Part shown: positions 44,947-54,221 of the stretch, one piece after another
How the letters are laid out: the number at the start of each line of letters is the position of its first letter
How positions within the stretch are numbered: the stretch's first letter is position 1
From: Viola odorata
Lineage: Eukaryota > Streptophyta > Magnoliopsida > Malpighiales > Violaceae
DNA length: 64,000 nucleotides
Assembly: GCA_963691705.1 (NCBI GenBank)
Contig: OY829542.1
Span: 22,058,579-22,122,578, forward strand
Direction of reading: 5' to 3'
Made by a program: the position numbers and the translations under genes
Notes under the pieces: generated by a model
What the model saw: only the letters and a program-made list of their open reading frames with translations
What the model was told of the DNA's origin: nothing
Database searches by the model: none

Positions 44947-47162
44947 ATGGCCCGTAATCGCCGTTATTCCCCTCCCCAATCTGGGGAAGGAGATATTGAG
45001 ACTACCGTCTCCACCATTGCTTCCTCCGCTGTCCTTCGGCGGTGGTTGCGAAATTATAGCGCTGACCTTGATCATTTGGAGGGGTATTCCACTGAAATTG
45101 CCCCTAGGTCTCTTCGCCTTAACAGCGAATTACATGGCAACCGTAGGATCCTTTATGCTAAGATGTTTCATTATGGTTTTCGACTCCCTCTGGATCCCCT
45201 GGTTGCAGAATTACTTTCTGAATTTGACTTGAACGCCACCCAGTTGAGCCCAAATGCTTACTGTGGCATTTATGCCTTTATAGCTCTCTGTAGACATGTG
45301 GGGATTGAATCCCCTTCTCTATTGCTACTTCGATCCCTTTTTCAACTGTACAATCACAGTAGCGTTGTCATAGCGATATCACCTCGCTATGATGATGACT
45401 CGCTAAAGCCCTTCACCTGGAAATTATTACATCTTGAATCTTCTGTTGACGCCTGGAAGAAGGGATTTTTTATTGTCACCTTGCCTGAGCCTTTGTGGTG
45501 AAGTGGATTTAATTTGAGTATTAGGGACGGCGCCTGGGGTGGGAAACCGCGCCTAGGACCAGTTGAGCAAGGTTGGTTGGATAAATTGCTCAACCTGACA
45601 GGGATTCCTGGTGTTCACACTCGCGAGCTTGCGTGCAGGGGCGACATCCGAGGCTGTATCCAAAGTGAGCACCGGTACTAACTCTAATGTTTTTCTCTTA
45701 TTCTTGCAGACCCTCCAGCTGAGTGGAAGCCTGAGTGCATCAAGAAACGGGAAAAAAGAGCTCAACGGAGAAGGGAAAAAGAGGCCCTTGCCGCTGCTAC
45801 TGTTGGTGCCGCTACTGACGTTGCGCACCCATCCACTGCCACTTCGGCTACTGAGCCCATTTCCTCCCCAAGTGTGGATCCTTCTAAAGCGCCATCTTCT
45901 CGTCCTCCACTTGCCAAGAGGAAGAGAAGAACTATCCGCATTCGCGTCATCGCTCCTACTCGCCCTTCTATTCCTGTTCCTGAGGTTTTTCTTGAAAATT
46001 CTTCTCCATTTATTTCATTTATTTATTCCACTTGTCCCCTTATTCTCTCTATTTTTCTTCGTAGGATACCACTGTTGTTTCTTCTACCACTCCTTCCCAC
46101 GACGGTATGGACCTGTCGCATATTCTTGGCCCTAAAAGGCCACGCCTCAACGGGGATGCACCTTCCTTGGATGGTCTTGCTGCCAATCAGGAAAGGCAGG
46201 ATGATGTCGCTGGTATCGGCCCCTCGCCGGGCGATCAATTTCCTTCTTCTTTTGCCGCGTCATCTCCTCCTCCGAGCCATCAACTTGGCTTCTTAGGTGA
46301 CCTGTCCGAGAGCGATTTTCCTCCTTTCCAGGCCGACGGTTTTAATCTTGACGCAGGAACGTCCTCTCGTTCCCCTCCATCTCCTCCTGACGTCTTCTTT
46401 GTCCCTGCGGCCACTCAAACAATCTCTCCTTCCCTTGCGACCACCGAGACTCCTCGTTTGGTGGCTGACGGGGCCGCCACCCAGCAAGTCGACCTAAGCA
46501 ATATTCGTCAACGTGGGTTCCCAGCGTTAGGGGGTGACAGCTCTTTGGCATCATCTGCTTATTTGGCAGCGCATATGTTTTCGATTGAGGAGGAGGAGCG
46601 GGCTATTCTTGCTCATGCCCACGGGGACCAGCTGCAGCGAATACGTACTCAATTGTTCTCTGCTCTTCAGGACTTCCATTATTGGTCCAAGGACATGACG
46701 AGGCAAGTCAACTCTCTCAATTCTTTCTCCAAGGAGTGGCGCGACACCAACCGTCAGCTTTTGGAAGAGATTAACAGGAACCAAGAGGAGCTTGGGAGGA
46801 GTCGAGAGGAGATGAAGTATGCAGAGGAACGACAGAACGTGGAGGCCAGCTTGGCAGCTGTGATAGGAGAGTTAGAGGAAGCTCGAGGGCGTGAAGCCAC
46901 CAATGATGTCGTCCTACAAGCGGAGCGGGACCAGCGTGTCGTGCTTGAGAAAGAAACGGTAGATAAATGCAAGTGGTTCTTGGGGCAGACCGCAAGCATT
47001 ATGGCCGACTATTTCATCGAACACTATGGCCGGGATAAGTTTGATGTCGCTGCTATCGTTCAACTCTTCAAAGCCAAATCAGGAGGCCTTACGGAGGAGG
47101 GATACTATCAGGAAAAGAGGCCGCGAGAGAGCGAGGAGGACGGTAGCCTGCCAGGGCCATGA
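44947..47162 (+). pseudogene. Antisense gene delta of Tat1, three exons
   Basis: Antisense to gag-pol. Exon 1 (44947-45664) encodes the gypsy-type transposon domain (RRILYAKMFHYGFRLPLDPL, LNATQLSPNAYCGIYAF, ISPRYDDDSLKPFTWK). Intron 1 (45665-45709) has GTGAGC, TACTAAC and TTCTTGCAG but is only 45 bp, short for a plant intron. Exon 2 (45710-45984) is basic (KREKRAQRRREKE, KRKRRTIRIRV). Intron 2 (45985-46064, 80 bp) ends TTCGTAG. Exon 3 (46065-47162) encodes a Pro/Ser-rich linker and then a long coiled coil (about 46590-46960). One nonsense codon, TGA 45499-45501, lies in exon 1; the rest is open. The Tat2 antisense gene has the same exon plan. The basic middle and coiled coil suggest a nuclear, self-associating protein; that is inference. 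Confidence 0.7.
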
Positions 47163-47854
47163 ATTTTCTTGTTTTTCTTTTCATACATCGGGTGTCCTCC
47201 CTTTTTGCCCTTTTGTGTTTCCAGGCTTTTTACTTGTGTAAGCCTCCGCTTTTGTATAAACAACACATATATTCCAGCTGTGATTTTCCTTTGCCCTTGA
47301 TCTTTTCTTAATTTGTTGTTGTTTACTCGCAAACTTGCGACACCAATGTTGATAGGGTGATGCCGCCTGTGCATTCGGGCCTTCTTTGTAGGATCATAAC
47401 ATGTAGTGTCCAAAGAGGTATCGCACTTTTTCCCCTCATCGTGAGGACCCGTGCGGTTGAACAGAACCGGCATTCCACATCATCTCGCACTGCGTTCCAG
47501 GTAACCAGATGATCGTCATTTGGTCGGGATACTTTGCCTTTCCATGGCATCATTACTTTCTCGGGTGCTTCGTCACCTCGATGCTTTGCCAAATTTCCTG
47601 CACATTTTCACTTATTGTTATATTAGTAGCGACATATGACAAAAGGTCTTAATTACCTTGGGGTGTTGCCGCGTGCTCTATAAGCTCACTTGGCGCGATC
47701 CCCCCACGATGTCGCTCGTGTCACATACTCATCCAGCCAAACTTCACCGGGTTTGTTCCTTCCGGTTACTAGCTGGGTATCGTGACTTCTTATATTTCTC
47801 AATTGGCCAAGAAGTGCCTCATCTCAGTGAGCCGCCTGATCAAGGCCGGCCATC
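47163..47854. other. Tat1 region past antisense gene delta
   Basis: No gene. It probably contains the 3' end of the delta transcript and lies before the tandem repeat. Confidence 0.4.
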
Positions 47855-48310
47855 ACGAGGATAGGACTTTTCACTTCCTAGCGTTGTCACCTCGCACCTC
47901 GAAACGTGCCTCGTCTTACCGATGTGCCTGTGTTAGAGCCACCATCGTAAGGATAGGATTTTCACTTTCGGGGTGGATTTTTTATCTTCCCTGGGGTCGT
48001 GCCTCACTTAGTGATCAACCGCCTATGTAAGCACGGGTTGTCAAAAGGATAGGACTTTTCACTCCTAGGGGAGTCTGGACGTGCCTCCTCTAGGTACCCC
48101 CAGGATAGGACTTTTCACTCCCGACAGTGCTGGAGCATGTCTCATCTTAGTGAGCCGTCTGATCAAGGCCGGCCTCACAAGGATAGAACTTTTCACTTCC
48201 AGCACCATATATTTCTAGGATCACCGGGGCGTGCCTCGTCTTAGTGGCCCGTCTGTATTAGCCTGGTTTGCCACAAGGTTAGGACTTTTCACTCCCGACA
48301 CCCCTTCTCC
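47855..48310. repeat. Tandem repeat of Tat1 (6 imperfect units)
   Basis: The word AGGATAGGACTTTTCACT recurs near 47860, 47950, 48040, 48103, 48181 and 48272, with linked GCCGTCTGATCAAGGCCGG-type words. Units are about 63-96 bp. The same repeat, on the opposite strand, lies past integrase in Tat2 (60081-60540). Confidence 0.85.
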
Positions 48311-48393
48311 TGTTATCTGCACACCATAGACAACCAACAAAGAAACACAAGAGATATCTCCAAAATAGTTGTTAGAGCATGCGCCATGGCATG

Positions 48394-48837
48394 TCAAATT
48401 CTAGCATGATATAATTTCAAGCGAGCAATATTCCAAGAGTTAGGTAAGGGGGTACCGTCGAGTATTTTCAGGTGATATACCCCCTTCCCGATGACGCGGG
48501 TGACGCGGTATTGGCCCTCCCAATTTGAGCTAAGTTTCCACATCCGTTGGCCCCCTGCTCGCTTGTGCCTGAGCACCAAGTCTACTCCGATGATTGGCTT
48601 CTTGCAGGGTGCCAATTCACCGATGGGGCACTTCATGAGGTTATATGCCTCTAGTGAAAATAGGTTTACCGCGCTGCCATTGTCGATAAGAGTTCTTCGA
48701 ACCCCATGGTTTTCAATGACCGGCGTGACTACCAGCGCGTCGTTGTGAGGGAAGACGACACCCTTTTCGTCTTCTTCCGAGAAGGATAACACCATCCTGT
48801 CCAGCACATCTATCGCTTCCTTCTTTGTAGGCTGGCT
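48394..48837 (-). pseudogene. Tat1 protease fused in frame to integrase tail
   Basis: Reads right to left. The protease N-terminal half (RRTLIDNGSAVNLFSLEAYN, with Asp-Asn-Gly at the active site, as in Tat2) passes directly, at about 48578-48586, into the integrase C-terminal region (SNWEGQYRVTRVIGKGVYH, PNSWNIARLKLYH) without loss of frame. Compared with Tat2, about 3.3 kb (roughly 56455-59790 there) is missing: the rest of protease, RT, both RNase H domains and most of integrase. The frame upstream has a TAA near 48838. The junction is at a short shared GAC-TGGTG-like sequence. The product would lack catalysis beyond, at best, half a protease. Confidence 0.8.
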
Positions 48838-50867
48838 TTATTGTTTCCGCTTCTCTCCTACGGCAGGTGTCGCTTGGGTGAGTTCATCGAGATATGATGT
48901 GCCACCAACAATAATGTTGATGATGGGGATTTCCTCGCCCTGAATCGTTAACGCTTCTTTTCCCCTTCCTCTAGAAGTCCCGTTGCTTCTAGGGGGAGGA
49001 GGCAGTTGCTGGTTGTCCGACACCCCGCGCGAGGGGTTGCCTCTAGCTTCTTCTCTTACTCTGGTGGCGAATTCTCCGAGGTAACCCTCTTCTAATAAAC
49101 GCTCTATCGCCAGCTTTAGCTCTCTGCATATATCTGTGGAGTGCCCTCTAGCTTTATGGAATTTGCAGAAAGTATTTTCTCTTCCTCCCATGATCACTCC
49201 TGGCTTCACAGGGGCTGGATAGCGGATTGGCAGGTTCCGCTACTGAATAATTGCTAGGATCTCCGCTGTGGTAGTATAAGGGACTGAAGGTCAGGGTCAT
49301 AGATTCGACCCTTAGGCGGGTCTGCTTGCCGCTGAGTGTTCGTGCCACCGGTTCTTCCTCTATAAAAATTACCTTTCTATCGATTTGACGTCTTAGGGAT
49401 ATAATCTTTCCGCTGGGAGTAGTCGTCGCCCGGGCGGGTGTCGTGGGTCATACCGGCCTGAGTGGCGGGGACGGGGGGCGCATTCTGAGGCATGTTTCGC
49501 ATTCTATCTCTATATTCCTCCTCTTCCATTCTTGCGTAATTATGAGCCTTCAACCTTAACGCATCTAAGGTTGCCGGGGGGTCCAACATTAACGTGTCCC
49601 TCAACTTTCCGTAGCCACAGTTTCGTTTCAAGGCCTCTATAGCAAAATCGATAGTAATTCCTGGTGTTAGGGACATTTCCATGTCAAAGCGGGTGAGATA
49701 GCCTTTCAGGGATTCTTCTGGTTTCCTGCTTATATCAAACAAGGCTGCGGTAGACTTCCGGATGGGGATGGCTGTGCTGAAGCGGCTCTTAAACCTATCC
49801 TCCAATTGCGAGAAGTTGTCAATCGAACGGGCGGGGAGTCCTTCGAACCAGAGGCGGGCCACCTCTGACAATGTCATGATGAATATTTGACACAACGCCG
49901 TATCGTTGTGCGTCTGGAATTGCACGAAATCTTTCACCTTATTGAGGTGGGAGATGGGATCTTTAGTGCCGTCATACGACTCCGTGGGGAGCTTGACGTG
50001 TCGGCTGACCCTGTAGTGCCTTATATGATTGCTGAACGGATGACCTGAAGTGTCATCTAGAATCTCACAGTCATGGCGGGAGGGAGAAATTTCCAAGTGT
50101 CGTCTGTGCCTTCGAGGTTCCGGGGTATGCCGTTGCCTAGGGGATCGGCTACGACTTCTGGGTGAACGGGTTCGATGCCTTCTACTGCTCGATCTTTCAC
50201 TTTGCCCCAGGGAGACCTCTCTGTCGGCATCCTCTCTCTTACCGTCCCAACGCTCCCTATAGTCACCTTGCTGTGGTTCTACTTGGGGGATGGGGACTCG
50301 CGACGCCTATGGTATGTAAGGCTCTACCGGTCCCTCGGCGAGCTGTACAAAGCTGAATGGCGTACTTATCGCGGACGAAGTCAAAGGAACGCTCACCTGT
50401 GGTCGAGGCGACATCGGTCATTCAGCGACGATAGATGGGGTGAAAATAAACTGTGACGGCATACCCGATCCAAGGGCACTAGAAGTAAAGCTTGCGGCTA
50501 GCTCAGTCAAGTAATCTAGCTGGGCACGGAGGGCTAAGATTGAGCTTGTCAAAGGATTTTTAGCACCGTCCACTCCAGAACCCGCGGGTGGGGGAGCGGA
50601 GTGACCGGGTCCGGCCATCTGAGAAAATGGGGAGCCCGTTGGAGGAAAGGGGGCGCCCATTTGAGGAAACGGCACGCCCGTTTGAGGAAACAGCGCACCC
50701 ATTTGAGGAAACGGCGCGCCCCCTATCAGTCCAAAAAGGAAGTCTGACTGTGCAGAGAAAGTTCCATGCGATGTGGTGAAAATACTAGGCGAAGACGTAG
50801 GAAAAAGTTCCCTGCACGTGTGAGTACTGCGAGAATGAGGAGGCATGGACTCTGAATCTGAGGCCAT
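48838..50867 (-). pseudogene. Tat1 gag
   Basis: Starts at ATG 50867 (MASDSESMPPHS). The N-terminal part (to 50418) includes five 7-residue repeats of the type GAPFPQM. After a break, the main capsid domain (50096-49377) reads VKLPTESYDGTKDPISHL, IFIMTLSEVARLWFEGLP and MEMSLTPGITIDFAIEALK. A frameshift separates it from the nucleocapsid part (49209-48838), which has an unusual zinc motif, CKFHKARGHSTDIC (C-X2-H-X4-H-X4-C). Gag would form particles. It is close to Tat2 gag (54222-56050). It is broken by at least two frameshifts or stops. Confidence 0.8.
50620..50725. repeat. 21-bp minisatellite inside Tat1 gag
   Basis: Five 21-bp units encode GAPFPQM, GALFPQT, GVPFPQM, GAPFPPT and GSPFSQM. Tat2 gag lacks the array at the same place. 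Confidence 0.85.
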
Positions 50868-50929
50868 GATTCTTCGACCCTCAAAAAGAACAGAGCTTGG
50901 TTATTAAGGAAGCTCACTTAATTAACCAA

Positions 50930-50949
50930 GGCTCTCAATGAAAGCACCA
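50930..50949 (-). other. Tat1 primer-binding site
   Basis: TGGTGCTTTCATTGAGAGCC on the minus strand, two bases inside the right LTR. The identical sequence follows the Tat2 5' LTR. I do not name the tRNA. Confidence 0.75.
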
Positions 50950-50951
50950 TT

Positions 50952-51386
50952 TGATAAGAGTCTGAGGTTTGTTGAGCTGGATCGGTCGCCGGGGGCTAGT
51001 CGGGAACACTATTCCGGTGTCTTCGTTACCTGCAAAGCGCCAGAGGGGGTCTCCGGCGTAAACACTCTGATGCCAAAGTCAGTATGAGTGGTGAAAGTGG
51101 TAGGGGTTCGACACGCTATCTTAAGCTTACCCTCTTATCTGGAAGGGTGGGGGTATTTATAGGTAAAAGAAGGACCTTACCCGTAGGAGGTAGGCATTAT
51201 CTCTGGTAGATGTCGCTTGGGTGCTAGAGAGTGACGTCAGATGAGGTGACATCATACGGAGTGACGTCATGCATGACTTGGGGCGGTAGGAACAGTGCCA
51301 TGTCCCCCTTGGTAAGTATAGTGCTCTGGCCTTGTCGCCAGGGCGTGATGGCAGAGATGTCGCTGGTGTGGTGTCAATGGTTATCA
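50952..51386 (-). repeat. Tat1 5' LTR (435 bp)
   Basis: Direct copy of 39449-39963 with about 80 bp deleted at the G-run (joined at CTTGGGGCGG near 51280) and scattered substitutions. A TATA box is at about 51151-51160 on the minus strand. Confidence 0.9.
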
Positions 51387-51391
51387 GCATT

Positions 51392-53536
51392 CACCTTGAA
51401 GAGGCCAGCAAGACCATCTGACAGCCCCAAAGGCGCTTGAACCCCCCATGATGGAGGTGGTCAAGAAAGAGGTCTTGAAGTTGCTTGGCGTCTGGGTTAT
51501 CTATCCTATCTCTGATTCTCCATGGGTCAGTCCCGTACAGGTGGTCCCGAAGAAGACGGGCATAACCATCATACCGGGTCTCGAAGGTCTGCCAATTCCC
51601 TCCCGAATCCAGAATGGGTGGCGTGTATGCATCGATTACAGACGCTTGAATGAGGCCACTAGGAAAGATCACTTCCCACTGCCCTTTATTGATCAAATGC
51701 TAGAGCGCCTTGCGGGCAAGACGCATTATTGCTGTTTGGATGGGCATTCGGGCTTCCATCAAATCCCGGTCGCCCTCGAAGATCAAGAAAAAACCACTTT
51801 CACATGCCCCTTTGGCACATTTGCATACCGGCGTATACCTTTTGGGTTATGCAATGCCCCAGCCACATTCCAGAGGTGCATGGTGAGCATTTTTTTAGAA
51901 TTTGTAGAGGAGTGCATCGAGGTGTTTATGGATGATTTCACGATTTACGGTAACTCCTTTTCCGAATGCCTTTCTAATTTAAAGAAAATTTTACAAAGAT
52001 GTGTGGACACTAACCTCGTGCTTAATTTTGAGAAATCTCACTTCATGGTGGATCAAGGGCTCATCCTAGGCCATATCGTGTCTAGCAAAGGTATCGAAGT
52101 GGATAAAGCTAAAATTCAGGTTATCGAGACCTTGCCTTACCCCTCGAATATTCGAGATGTGTGCTCTTTTCTTGGTCATGCAGGATTTTATAGGAGATTT
52201 ATCAAGGACTTCTCCAAGATAGCCCACCTGATGTGTCGACTGCTGCATAAGGACGTAGAGTTCATATTCGACGAAGAGTGCAGAACTACCTTCGAGACCC
52301 TGAAAGCCAAGCTTATTTCTGCCCCAATCATTCAGGCCCCGATTGGACACTCCCATTTGAAATCATGTACGATGCTAGCAACCAGGCTTTGGGAGCAGTT
52401 CTGGGGCAGAAAAAGGATAAGGAGACCTACGTCATTTATTACGCTTCCAATTTGCTGGACCCCGCACAGCAAAACTACACCACGATGGAGAAAGAGCTTC
52501 TAGCGATTGTCTATGCCCTTGACAAGTTTCGGCAGTATCTCTTGGGTACTCAAGTGATTGTTTATTCAAACCATTCAACTCTTCGATGTCTACTCAAGAA
52601 GGCAGACGCAAAGCCCAGACTTATCCGATGGATCCTCTTGCTCTAAGAGTTCAATCTAGCAATCAAGGACAAGAAGGGAACGGAGAATTGTGTCGCGGAC
52701 CACTTGAGCAGGCTCCAGAATCAGGAAGATGACTCCTGAATGCCCATCCGAGAAACTTTTCCGGATGAACGTTTATGCCTAGCTGAAGCAGCAAGATTCC
52801 CATGGTTCACGAATATTGTGAATTTTTGTGCCACCGGTGTCTATCCAATCGAGGCCTCGAGCGCTGAATAGAACCGAATCCGGAAGCAAGCAAAATCCTA
52901 TGTTTGGGACAACCCCTACTTGTGGAAACACTGCTCGGATCAAATTATTAGGCGCTGTGTCACAATGGATGAGGTCTCATCAATCCTCAAGTTCTGCCAC
53001 TCAACCACGGAAGGAGGGCATTTTGCCGCAAAGAAGACCGCACTCAAGGTCTTGGAAGCCGGTCTATATTGGTCGTCGATTTTCAAAGACAGCTATTACT
53101 TTTGCGCCACTTGCCCTCAATGCCAAGCTATGGGGATCATAGGAGCAAGGAATCAAATGCCCTTGACCAACATCCTTGCCTGTGAGATTTTCAATATTTG
53201 GGGCATTGACTTCATGGGTCCCTTCCCAAACTCATTCGGGAACACATATATCCTACTTGCAGTGGATTATGTCTCCAAGTGGATTGAAGCCAAGGCCACC
53301 AAGATGGACGATTCAAGAGTAGTAGCTGATTTTCTTCGGACCAATATTTTCAACCGATTCGGGACCCCTCGCGCTCTCATCAGCGATCGGGGGACGCACT
53401 TCTGCAATCGAATGGTCTCCTCTTTACTCAACAAGTATGGAGTGACCCATAGAGTATCCACGACTTATCATCCCCAAACCAATGAGCAAGCCGAGGTCTC
53501 AAATCGGGAGATTAAAACTGTCTTCGAGAAAACCGT
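51392..53536 (+). pseudogene. Athila RT, RNase H and integrase (to Tat2 insertion)
   Basis: Resumes the Athila polyprotein interrupted at 39448. A TGA at 51418-51420 lies just before the RT. RT (about 51450-52080) has VCIDYRRLNEATRKDHFPLP and the active site FMDDF. A frameshift near 52.33 kb leads into RNase H (MYDASNQALGAVLGQ, YTTMEKELLAIVYAL), where the third catalytic Asp is Asn (VYSNHSTLR). Integrase (about 52900-53536) has the zinc-binding pairs HST-EGGH and CATCPQC, Asp in GIDFMGPFP and ISDRGTHF, and Glu in NEQAEVSNR. The frame is cut at 53536 by the Tat2 LTR; the rest lies past the window. Confidence 0.85.
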
Positions 53537-54135
53537 TGATAACAATTAAGACAATCCTAAGGGCATTGCTGTAATTATGATCCCTACCAAGGGCGGAATC
53601 CTATAAGCCTTATCGAACATCTAAGCTATCGCTACTAGACCATGAGGTGTTTTCTGGGATGGTCGACATCAGCGACGGGGGGGGGGGGGGGGGGGGGGCA
53701 CGCGTCTCTGGACGCACGGCATCATCCCATCCCAGGGGACCCATGGAGTTATCGCCCCCGACATCATCATGGGTATCGCCCCCGGCACCCTCCTCAGAGG
53801 CATCGCTCATGACGTCACCTCAGGTATCTCCCATGATGTCATCCCCAGGTATCGCCCATAACGTCATCCAGAGCGTTATCTCACTTGGATATGGCCTTTT
53901 CGCCAAGATATCGCCTCCAGCGGCCTATAAATACTCCCTCATTTTAAAACATCAAGTAAGCCGAAAATTGCCTACTAGAACCTCTGCTATTTTTGAACCG
54001 CTTACTGACTTAAGCATCGGAGTGTCTACGCCGGAGCCCCCCTTCGGCGCTTTGCAGGTGGGTCCGACATCATCTACAGCGACTCCGACCAACAGTAGAC
54101 ATCATCCCGATCGTCTCGAAGATCGAATCTTATCA
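53537..54135 (+). repeat. Tat2 5' LTR (599 bp)
   Basis: TGATAAC to TTATCA. A run of 22 G lies at 53677-53698, several TGACGTCA or near-matches at about 53805-53875, TATA box CTATAAATAC at 53925-53934 and the shared block ATCGGAGTGTCTACGCCGGA near 54015. Confidence 0.9.
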
Positions 54136-54138
54136 AAT

Positions 54139-54158
54139 TGGTGCTTTCATTGAGAGCC
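54139..54158 (+). other. Tat2 primer-binding site
   Basis: TGGTGCTTTCATTGAGAGCC, three bases after the LTR, identical to that of Tat1. Confidence 0.75.
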
Positions 54159-54221
54159 TTGGTACATTAAGTGAGCGTCCTTAATAGACAAGCTCTGTTT
54201 TACCCAGAGATCAGAACGATC

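Larger units (their letters stand above)
39449..51386 (-). mobile_element. Tat1: Tat-lineage element with four antisense genes
   Basis: An 11938-bp element with LTRs of 515 bp (39449-39963) and 435 bp (50952-51386), flanked by the perfect target duplication GCATT (39444-39448 and 51387-51391) in Athila pol. The primer-binding site next to the right LTR shows that it runs on the minus strand. It encodes gag, protease and only the tail of integrase; the RT, both RNase H domains and the integrase core are missing. Between pol and the 3' LTR lie a tandem repeat and four plus-strand (antisense) ORFs. It probably moved with enzymes supplied by an autonomous relative such as Tat2. Confidence 0.9.
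33221..53536 (+). mobile_element. Athila-lineage gypsy element, nested and incomplete
   Basis: The outer LTR starts at 33221 (TGATAGTG) in copia sequence. Gag-protease begins at 36619. The polyprotein is split by Tat1 (39449-51386) and cut again at 53536 by Tat2, so the integrase end and 3' LTR lie beyond the window. Athila identity rests on the tRNA-Asp primer site (TGGCGCCGTTGTCGGGGA), the protease phrase GAGINVMPLTIYNSLGLG and the RT active site FMDDF. An extra LTR and a 300-bp internal remnant precede the main body. Confidence 0.85.
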
